Shown: piece after piece, positions 1 to 5,202 of the stretch | Position numbering within the stretch: position 1 is the stretch's first letter | Layout: the number at the start of each line of letters is the position of its first letter | Assembly: GCA_036524115.1 (NCBI GenBank) | Contig: DATDCY010000215.1 | Span: forward strand, 1-6,465 | Length of the DNA stretch: 6,465 bases | Direction: 5' to 3' | From: a bacterium | GTDB lineage: Bacteria > JAUVQV01 > DATDCY01 | Program-made: the position numbers and the translations under genes | The notes under the pieces: generated by a model | Databases searched by the model: none | The model's input: only the letters and a program-made list of their open reading frames with translations | What the model was told of the DNA's origin: nothing

Positions 1-162
1 GGGGTCGCGCACGTGCGGGTGCGCGCCGAGGCCGGCGCCGACCCGCGGGAGGCGCTCGCCGCCGCGGTCGCCGCCAACGGCTGGGGCCTGCTGGAGCTGC
101 ACGCCGAGCGCCTCTCGCTCGAGGACGTCTTCCTCAAGCTCACGGCGGGGGAGGGCAAGTAG
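1..162 (+). CDS. ABC transporter ATP-binding protein, C-terminal end (partial, GldA-like)
   Basis: The first 53 codons in frame 1 are open and end at TAG 160-162; the start, Walker A, signature and Walker B motifs lie outside the window. The visible part ends in a segment reading LSLEDVFLKLT, a C-terminal pattern typical of ATPases that pair with ABC-2 type permeases (CcmA/GldA/NatA-like), where 'LEDVFL' is a common ending. The stretch before it (alternating beta-like and Ala-rich helical residues, then NGWGLLELHAE) fits the small accessory domain after the nucleotide-binding domain. The permease gene follows after only four bases, so this is very probably the energising subunit of the same transporter, acting at the cytoplasmic face of the inner membrane. 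Assignment rests on a short fragment plus context. Confidence 0.8.
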   Translation, partial: GVAHVRVRAEAGADPREALAAAVAANGWGLLELHAERLSLEDVFLKLTAGEGK

Positions 163-166
163 CGAG

Positions 167-880
167 ATGCGCGCCGCCTGGGCCATCGCCGTCAAGGAGT
201 TCCGCGGCGCCTTCGCCTCGCCGATCGCCTACGCCTGGCTCGTCGTCTTCCTCGGCTTCACGAGCTGGTTCTTCTTCCGCGGCTTCTTCGTGCTCGGCCT
301 GGCGACGATGCGCGGCTTCTTCAGCCTGCTGCCGTGGACGCTCGTCTTCCTCCTGCCGGCGCTGACGATGCGCCTCTGGTCGGAGGAGCGCAAGCTCGGG
401 ACGCTCGAGGTGCTGCTGACCTGGCCGGTGCGCGAGAGCGAGGCCGTGGCCGGCAAGTTCCTCGGCGGGCTGGGGCTCCTCGCCGTGAGCCTGGCCGGGA
501 CGCTGCCGCTGGCGGCGACGGTGTTCGCGCTCGGCGACCCCGACCCGGGGCCCGTGCTCGCCGGGTACTGCGGGCTGCTGCTGTTCGGCGCCGCCGGGCT
601 GGCGATCGGCAGCTACGCCTCGGCGCTGACGGAGAACCAGATCGTGGCGTACATCGGCGGGGTGGCGCTGACGTTCGCGCTCTTCGTCGCCGGCGAGGAC
701 TTCGTGCTCGTCGCCGCGCCGGGCTTCCTCGCCCCGCTGCTCTCGTCGGTGGGCCTCGGCGCCCGCTTCTGGAGCATCGGGCGCGGGGTGATCGACAGCC
801 GCGACGTGCTGTACTTCGTCGCGGTCACGCTCTTCTTCCTCTACCTGACCGTGCGGCGGCTCCAGGAGAGCCGCGCCTAG
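167..880 (+). CDS. ABC-2 type permease subunit, GldF-like
   Basis: This 237-residue protein is an integral membrane permease of the ABC-2 family, closest in layout to GldF and NosY-type subunits. About six hydrophobic segments can be seen, at roughly residues 21-43, 51-69, 98-121, 129-152, 158-176 and 213-229. The N-terminus carries the amphipathic 'AxxVKEFRGAFASPIAY' element typical of the family (KE near residues 10-11), and residues 71-81 read WSEERKLGTLE, the conserved cytoplasmic EER..GT.E loop that contacts the ATPase. The C-terminal RGVIDSRDVLYF motif (about 206-217) is also characteristic. Length is normal for the family. The ATG at 167 starts four bases after the ATPase stop, with purine-rich sequence at 151-166 upstream. 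The transported substrate cannot be told from sequence. The subfamily call is strong; the GldF name is by similarity of arrangement. Confidence 0.9.
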   Translation: MRAAWAIAVKEFRGAFASPIAYAWLVVFLGFTSWFFFRGFFVLGLATMRGFFSLLPWTLVFLLPALTMRLWSEERKLGTLEVLLTWPVRESEAVAGKFLGGLGLLAVSLAGTLPLAATVFALGDPDPGPVLAGYCGLLLFGAAGLAIGSYASALTENQIVAYIGGVALTFALFVAGEDFVLVAAPGFLAPLLSSVGLGARFWSIGRGVIDSRDVLYFVAVTLFFLYLTVRRLQESRA

Positions 881-902
881 GACGGGCGGGGGGCGACAGA
901 CG

Positions 903-2477
903 ATGGCGACGCACCGGCGGCTGCTGCGGCTCAACCGGATGGCGCAGACCGCGCTGCTCGCGGGCGTGCTCGTGGCGGCCAACGTCGTCGCGCAGCGCTG
1001 GTTCGCGCGCTGGGACCTGACGCAGCGGCGCGAGTACACGCTGGCGCCCGCGACGAAGAAGCTGCTCGCGGCGCTCGACGACCGGGTCGTCGTCAACGCC
1101 TACTTCAGCCGGCAGCTCCCGCCGTATCTCGTGCACCTGCGCCGCCAGGTGCAGGACGTGCTCGAGGAGTACCGGGCGTTCTCGCACGGCAACCTCGACC
1201 TGGAGTTCGTCGACCCGGGCCCGGACGCCGGCGCCGAGCAGCGCATGCGGGCGCTCGGGATCCCGAAGCTGCAACTCGAGGTCCTCGAGCGCGACCAGTT
1301 CCAGCTCTCGAACGTCTACCTCGGGCTCGTCGTGCTGCACGGCGGGCGCCAGGAGGTGCTGCCGGTCATCCAGGACACCGGCAACCTCGAGTACGAGCTG
1401 ACTGCGGCGCTGCTGCGCCTGACGAGCCCGCAGAAGAAGGCCGTCGGCTGGATCGGGGCCCCGGAGGCGGACCCGCGCGAGCGGCAGGCGGACCCGTTGC
1501 GGCGCGAGCTGGGGCGGCTCTACGACCTGCGGGATCTGCAGGCCGAGGGGCTCACCGCGGTGCCGGAGGGCGTCGCGACCCTCGTGGTCGCCGGTCCGCG
1601 CGACCTGGACGAGAAGGCGCGCTTCGCCATCGACCAGTTCGTGATGCGCGGCGGCCGCGCGGTCTTCCTCGTCGATCACTTCGAGATCCCCGAGGGGTCG
1701 CTCGAGGCGATCCCCCTGGAGGCGGGCGTCCACGAACTGCTCGAGCGCTACGGGGTGAAGGTGGCGCGCGACGTCATCGGCGAGCCGCGCCTGAACGCGC
1801 CCGCCGCGTTCTCCTCGGGCTTCATGCAGTTCCGCATCGCCTACCCCTGGTGGGTCCGCGTCCCGGCGGCGGCGCTGGATCGCGAGCAGCCGATCACCTC
1901 GCGCCTCGAGGGCCTCGTCCTGCCGTGGGCGAGCGGCGTCGAGCCGCTGGCGGCGCTCCCCGCCGGCGTCAAGGCGACGGTGCTGGCGAAGGCTTCGCCG
2001 GACGCCTTCGCGGTCACGGGCAGTTACGACTTCTCGCCGCAGCCGCGGGGGCGCGAGGGCGGGGGGCAGAAGGCACCCGCTGGCGGCCGCCCCCTGGCCG
2101 TGCTGCTGACGGGGAAGTTCCCGAGTTTCTGGAGGGGCAAGGCGGCGCCCGCCGGCGCGCCGGCCGGCCAGGTGCGCGGCGAGAGCGCCGAGACGTCGGT
2201 CCTGGTGGTCGGCACGTCGCGGCTGGCCCAGGCCGAGTTCCTGCGCCAGTTCCCCGAGGATGGCGCCTTCATCCTCAACGCGATCGACTGGATGACCCTG
2301 GGGCCGGACTTGATCGGCATCCGCTCGCGCGTTTCCGAGGAGCGCGTGCTCGCGCCGGTGTCGGAGCGCGCGAAGTCGGCGATCAAGCTCTTCAACGTGA
2401 TCGCGATCCCGCTGCTCGTGGCGCTGGTCGGCATCGTGCGCCTCAACGCCCGCCGGCGGCAGAGGGGCGAGGCGTGA
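903..2477 (+). CDS. GldG-like ABC transporter auxiliary protein
   Basis: The 524-residue product has one N-terminal membrane segment (about residues 14-31), a large presumably extracytoplasmic domain, and one C-terminal membrane segment (about 497-514) followed by a basic tail. The sequence after helix 1 (WDLTQRREYTLAPATKKLL, about 37-55) and the following VNAYFS..LP, R.QVQDVLEEYR and LEFVDPGPDA stretches are hallmarks of the GldG/ABC_transp_aux family. NAIDWMTLGPDLIGIRSR near the C-terminus is the usual element before the last helix. The family acts with a GldA-type ATPase and GldF-type permease, both just upstream; the biochemical role of GldG proteins is not established. A Gly/Ala/Pro-rich low-complexity linker lies around residues 378-396 and 413-425. 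The ATG at 903 follows a G-rich stretch (886-894); an ATG at codon 13 is a less likely alternative because it would leave almost no cytoplasmic N-terminus. All 50 first codons end in G or C. Confidence 0.9.
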   Translation: MATHRRLLRLNRMAQTALLAGVLVAANVVAQRWFARWDLTQRREYTLAPATKKLLAALDDRVVVNAYFSRQLPPYLVHLRRQVQDVLEEYRAFSHGNLDLEFVDPGPDAGAEQRMRALGIPKLQLEVLERDQFQLSNVYLGLVVLHGGRQEVLPVIQDTGNLEYELTAALLRLTSPQKKAVGWIGAPEADPRERQADPLRRELGRLYDLRDLQAEGLTAVPEGVATLVVAGPRDLDEKARFAIDQFVMRGGRAVFLVDHFEIPEGSLEAIPLEAGVHELLERYGVKVARDVIGEPRLNAPAAFSSGFMQFRIAYPWWVRVPAAALDREQPITSRLEGLVLPWASGVEPLAALPAGVKATVLAKASPDAFAVTGSYDFSPQPRGREGGGQKAPAGGRPLAVLLTGKFPSFWRGKAAPAGAPAGQVRGESAETSVLVVGTSRLAQAEFLRQFPEDGAFILNAIDWMTLGPDLIGIRSRVSEERVLAPVSERAKSAIKLFNVIAIPLLVALVGIVRLNARRRQRGEA

Positions 2478-3046
2478 GATCGCGCGCGACGCTCGTCCTC
2501 GCCGCGCTCCTCGTCGTGCTGGGCGCCGCGGCCGCGCTCGTGGCGGGCCCGTGCAGCGCGGACCGGCCGCGCGAGCATGGGCGGGCGCTGCCCGGGCTCG
2601 CGCCGGCGGACGTGCAGACCATCCGCATCGCGCGGTCCGGCGCCGAGGTGCTGCTGGCGCGCGCGGGCTCCGGGTGGAAGCTCGGCGCGGCGAAGGAGGC
2701 GGCTGACGCCGCGGCGGTCGACGCGTTGCTCGCGGACCTGGCGGCGCTCGAGGTGAGCGCCGTGGTCTCGAAGAACGCCGCGAAGCAGGAGGCCTACGAG
2801 ACGGACGCGGCGAAGGGGATCGTCGTCCGGCTCGAGGGCGCGGGCGGCAAGCTCGTTGCGGGCTTCACGGTCGGCAAGCGGGGACCCGATTTCGCGAGTG
2901 CGTACCTCAAGCGCGACGGCGCGAAGGAGGTCCTGCTCGTCTCGCGCGACGTGCGGACGCCGCTGGCGAAGTCCGCGGAGAACTGGAAGGAACCGCCGAA
3001 GCCTCCTGCCGCGACGCCTCCCTCTGGTCAGCCGAAGAAGCCGTAG
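2474..3046 (+). CDS. DUF4340-type membrane-anchored protein, GTG start
   Basis: I place the start at GTG 2474, which overlaps the upstream TGA as GTGA (2474-2477) and lies six bases after an AGAGGGG ribosome-binding site (2461-2467); this gives 190 residues. Reading further upstream in the same frame would overlap the GldG gene by over 600 bases and gives arginine-rich shadow protein, so it is rejected. Residues 6-25 form a single hydrophobic anchor. Then come features of DUF4340: a beta strand (VQTIRIARSG), a GSGWKL motif with Trp68, an Ala-rich helix (VDALLADLAALE), a VGKRGPDFASAYLK strand pair, and VLLVSRDVRTPLAKS. The tail (about 173-190) is Pro/Lys-rich and probably disordered. DUF4340 genes often follow GldF/GldG genes, and four-base overlap implies translational coupling. 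The function is unknown. At 190 residues it is shorter than many family members, which often exceed 300. There is a Cys at 27, but the preceding Pro makes a lipobox unlikely. Confidence 0.85.
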   Translation: MRSRATLVLAALLVVLGAAAALVAGPCSADRPREHGRALPGLAPADVQTIRIARSGAEVLLARAGSGWKLGAAKEAADAAAVDALLADLAALEVSAVVSKNAAKQEAYETDAAKGIVVRLEGAGGKLVAGFTVGKRGPDFASAYLKRDGAKEVLLVSRDVRTPLAKSAENWKEPPKPPAATPPSGQPKKP

Positions 3047-3070
3047 GTCGCGGGGCAGCCCCCGAAGACC
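3046..3070 (+). terminator. Possible stem-loop at the end of the ABC operon
   Basis: An imperfect hairpin begins on the last base of the DUF4340 stop codon. GGTC (3046-3049) pairs with GACC (3067-3070), and CGGGG (3051-3055) pairs with CCCCG (3060-3064), with a small internal loop (G3050 against A3065-A3066) and a CAGC apical loop. It sits where the ABC operon should end. Only two T residues follow it, so it is not a canonical intrinsic terminator; it could be a weak terminator or an mRNA 3'-end stabiliser. Confidence 0.35.
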
Positions 3071-3099
3071 TTGACAGGCGCCGGTTTGCCCCGGAGCAT
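3071..3099 (+). promoter_or_regulatory. Possible promoter for the TPR membrane protein
   Basis: A perfect TTGACA -35 box lies at 3071-3076, directly after the hairpin. At 17-base spacing the hexamer 3094-3099 is GAGCAT, matching the TATAAT consensus at only three positions, so the -10 is poor. Transcription from it would start only a few bases before the ATG at 3108, giving an almost leaderless message. The match may be chance; it is recorded because it lies exactly at the change of codon usage. Confidence 0.25.
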
Positions 3100-3107
3100 C
3101 AGCTCGA

Positions 3108-4625
3108 ATGCGAAAGAGAAGGCTCGCAGTGTCCTTCGTGATCGCGGTCGCGCTGTGCGCGCTGACCTTTGCGGTGTTCTGGCCCGCTACCCGATACGGA
3201 TTCCTCAACTATGACGATGACATTGTGGTGTGGCGGAATCCCACTGTAAGCAGAGGCATCACGGCGGATGGCCTGCGCTGGGCGCTGACGGGCTTCGATG
3301 GGTGGAACTGGAATCCGATTGCCAAGCTTTCACACATGCTGGACGTGCGGCTTTTCGGCCTGCGCGCCGAGCGGCACCACCTGGTGAATCTGCTCCTCCA
3401 TATGGCAAACGTTGTTCTCGTTTTCGCCGTGCTGCGGTCGATGACCGGCGCAGTGTGGAAGAGCGCGCTTGTTGCAGCCCTCTTCGCCGTTCATCCCCAG
3501 CGTGTCGAGTCGGTAGCCTGGATTGCTGAGCGCAAGGACGTGCTTTCGGCCCTGTTCGGCCTTCTCGCCGTCCGAATGTATGTCCATCATTGCCGGAGGC
3601 CGGGGCGCTGGCGCCTGGCCGGCACGGGCGTATTCCTGGCTCTCGGGCTGATGTCCAAGCCGATGCTCGTGACCCTGCCCTTCGTGCTGCTCCTGCTTGA
3701 CTGGTGGCCGCTCGGTCGGGCGTTGCCACTGCGTCCGTCGTTCGCGCTCTTCAAGGAGAAGGCCGCGCTGTTCGGCATGGCCGCTGCCCTCGGCGGAGTG
3801 ACGTTGCTCGCTCAGAGCCGGGGCGGCGCCATCGCGCCCCTGGACGTCCTGCCGGCGGGCGTCAGGATTGCCAACGCTGCCGGTGCGTACACTGCGTACC
3901 TCGGCAAGTTCGCGTGGCCCGCAAACCTCGCCGTCTTCTATCCCGGCGATGTTTCCGTGGCGTGGCGCCCGGCGATCACAGCCGCCGTGGTCCTCGTGCT
4001 CATCACGGCGTTCGTCGCGCTCGGTGCCCGGCGACATCCTTACCTCGCCGTCGGGTGGCTCGCCTGCTGCGGCATGTTGGTCCCGGTGAGCGGCCTCGTC
4101 CAGGTCGGATTGCAGTCGATGGCGGACCGCTACACCTACCTGCCTCACGTCGGGCTGCTGCTGGCAGTGGTATGGCTTGCCGGGAGATTCTGCGCGGCCT
4201 CACCTGCCAGGACCGTCGCTGCGGTCCTGCTCTGCGTGGCGGTCCTCGGCATCCTGGGGGCGCAGTCCGTTCGTCAGGTCAGGTACTGGCGCGATGACGA
4301 ACTGCTGTTTCGCCACGCCCTCGCGGTCACGCGCGCCAACCACGTCGCCTTGAGCAATCTGGCGAACATCTTGATCGAGCGGGGGGAGTTGCGAGAGGGG
4401 ATCGAGTTGACGCGCCAATCGCTCCTTCTCCGGCCGCAAGAGGCCGTTGCGCACAACAACATGGGAATCGCCCTCGCGAAACTGGGACGTCTCGACGAGG
4501 CGCGGCCATGGTTCGAAACTGCGCTGCGGCTTGATCCGGCGTACCTCCCCGCCATGCGCAACCTCGATCTTCTGCGGCGCCGCATCGGACTGCGCCAGCA
4601 AGGTCCGGTTCGCCCGGCTTTCTAG
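3108..4625 (+). CDS. Polytopic GT-C-like membrane protein with C-terminal TPR (TMTC-like family)
   Basis: The 505-residue product has a basic N-terminus (MRKRR), a first membrane helix (about 7-26), about nine to eleven hydrophobic segments up to residue 385, and a soluble C-terminal tail. Diagnostic motifs include NYDDD (34-38) just after helix 1, where GT-C enzymes carry their catalytic acidic residues; LSHMLDVRLFGL (74-85); HHLVNLLLH (90-98); VHPQRVESVAWIAERKDVLS (128-147); KPMLVTLP (184-191); LLDWWPL (196-202); and DRYTYLP (340-346). These identify a widespread bacterial family annotated as TPR or O-GlcNAc-transferase-like membrane protein, related to eukaryotic TMTC proteins. Residues about 447-480 form one good TPR unit (AHNNMGIALAKLGRLDEA), with a more degenerate unit at about 413-446. 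A likely role is lipid-linked sugar transfer to proteins or envelope glycans at the periplasmic side, but no substrate is proven for the bacterial family. Codon use differs sharply from both neighbours: 14 of the first 50 codons end in A or T. A weak ribosome-binding site (CGGAG 3092-3096) precedes the ATG. Confidence 0.88.
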   Translation: MRKRRLAVSFVIAVALCALTFAVFWPATRYGFLNYDDDIVVWRNPTVSRGITADGLRWALTGFDGWNWNPIAKLSHMLDVRLFGLRAERHHLVNLLLHMANVVLVFAVLRSMTGAVWKSALVAALFAVHPQRVESVAWIAERKDVLSALFGLLAVRMYVHHCRRPGRWRLAGTGVFLALGLMSKPMLVTLPFVLLLLDWWPLGRALPLRPSFALFKEKAALFGMAAALGGVTLLAQSRGGAIAPLDVLPAGVRIANAAGAYTAYLGKFAWPANLAVFYPGDVSVAWRPAITAAVVLVLITAFVALGARRHPYLAVGWLACCGMLVPVSGLVQVGLQSMADRYTYLPHVGLLLAVVWLAGRFCAASPARTVAAVLLCVAVLGILGAQSVRQVRYWRDDELLFRHALAVTRANHVALSNLANILIERGELREGIELTRQSLLLRPQEAVAHNNMGIALAKLGRLDEARPWFETALRLDPAYLPAMRNLDLLRRRIGLRQQGPVRPAF

Positions 4626-4681
4626 GGGCCGTGCAAATCGGCGACTCCACGATTCATGGCACGGGAATCGGCATCTGTGAG

Positions 4682-4720
4682 TACAATGTGTCGGTCTGGA
4701 AAGCAGATCGCGGTGCGATC
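4682..4720 (+). promoter_or_regulatory. Possible -10 box and inverted-repeat operator upstream of the thioesterase
   Basis: The 147-base gap between the TPR protein stop and the thioesterase start holds TACAAT at 4682-4687, a five-of-six match to a sigma-70 -10 box, with no convincing -35 box at the right distance. Downstream lies a perfect inverted repeat, GATCGC-GGT-GCGATC (4706-4720). Its position after the possible -10 would suit an operator or a small 5'-leader hairpin. The rest of 4626-4748 shows no gene; a 25-codon ATG frame beginning at 4656 has no family features. Confidence 0.3.
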
Positions 4721-4760
4721 GGAGGCGGGGTGAGCGCGAGGCACATTCATGCCAGGCCAT

Positions 4761-4766
4761 GAGGAG
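4761..4766 (+). promoter_or_regulatory. Ribosome-binding site that decides the thioesterase start
   Basis: GAGGAG at 4761-4766 lies six bases before GTG 4773 and would lie inside the gene if the upstream ATG 4749 were used. No comparable Shine-Dalgarno sequence precedes ATG 4749. This supports GTG 4773 as the true start. Confidence 0.75.
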
Positions 4767-4772
4767 AATCCG

Positions 4773-5186
4773 GTGGAATTCACCTGCGAGCTGACGGTCC
4801 GCCTCTACGACACCGACGCGGCGGGCTTCCTCTTCTACGGGTCGCAGTTCCGCCTCGCGCACGCCGCGCTCGAGGAGTTCCTCCAGCACCTGGGCCTGCC
4901 GATCGGCGAGGTCCTGCGCCGGCGCGAGGTGCTCTTCCCCGTCGTCCACGCCGAGGCCGACTACCGCGCGCCGCTGAGCGCGGGCGACCGGCTGACGGTG
5001 CGCGTCGGCGTGCGGGCGATCGGCGAGCGCTCGTTCACCATCGCCTACCGCTTCCTGCTCCCCGGCGGCCGGGAGGCCGGCGGCGCGCTCACGGTGCACT
5101 CCGCGCTGGACACGGCGACCGGCGCCTCGTGCCCGTTGCCGGAGGCGCTGCGCGCGGCGCTTGGGCCGTATCTCGACGTCGCCTAG
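4773..5186 (+). CDS. Hotdog-fold acyl-CoA thioesterase (4HBT family), possible DHNA-CoA thioesterase
   Basis: Starting at GTG 4773 the protein has 137 residues, the usual length of a single hotdog domain. Residues 9-18 read VRLYDTDAAG, the 4-hydroxybenzoyl-CoA thioesterase signature; by alignment with the Pseudomonas enzyme (DxDPAG) Asp15 is the likely catalytic residue. FLFYGSQFRLAHAALEEFL (from 19) forms the central hotdog helix region, and VVHAEADYRAPLSAGDRLTVRVGV (about 57-80) is the conserved core beta structure. It should hydrolyse an acyl- or aryl-CoA in the cytoplasm. The gene converges with a menE-like ligase, with 16 bases between the stops. Plant and cyanobacterial DHNA-CoA thioesterases of menaquinone/phylloquinone synthesis belong to this family, so the MenI step is a reasonable inference, not proven. 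Alternatives are a YbgC-like or other general acyl-CoA thioesterase. An ATG at 4749 would add eight residues (MPGHEENP) that are not typical of the family. Codon use matches the GC-rich background. Confidence 0.87.
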   Translation: MEFTCELTVRLYDTDAAGFLFYGSQFRLAHAALEEFLQHLGLPIGEVLRRREVLFPVVHAEADYRAPLSAGDRLTVRVGVRAIGERSFTIAYRFLLPGGREAGGALTVHSALDTATGASCPLPEALRAALGPYLDVA

Positions 5187-5202
5187 CGTCTCGTCCCGGG
5201 AG

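Noticed and set aside
2151-2164. Perfect 14-base palindrome GCCGGCGCGCCGGC within the GldG-like gene
   Set aside because: It lies in Ala/Gly/Pro codons of a low-complexity linker in very GC-rich DNA, where such palindromes are expected by chance.
1850-2473. Upstream extension of the DUF4340 frame to ATG 1850
   Set aside because: It overlaps the well-supported GldG-like gene by over 600 bases, gives Arg/Gly/Ala-rich sequence without family features, and a strong ribosome-binding site precedes GTG 2474.
2543-2557. Possible lipoprotein signal (VAGPC) at residues 23-27 of the DUF4340 protein
   Set aside because: Proline directly before the cysteine does not fit the lipobox, so a simple membrane anchor is more likely.
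2024-3208. Long minus-strand open frames, such as 2024-3208, 825-1733, 140-1096 and 4200-5099
   Set aside because: They are antisense to well-supported genes and encode Arg/Glu/Ala-rich low-complexity protein, as expected for shadow frames in GC-rich DNA.
4596-4625. Possible terminator hairpin around the end of the TPR membrane protein gene
   Set aside because: The CCGG-type arms do not align into a stem longer than about four base pairs, and the T-run is only three bases.
4657-4672. TGGCACG, a perfect sigma-54 -24 element, upstream of the thioesterase
   Set aside because: The -12 half is wrong: at the required spacing the sequence is TCGG, and the nearest GC is one base too far. Sigma-54 promoters tolerate spacing changes poorly.
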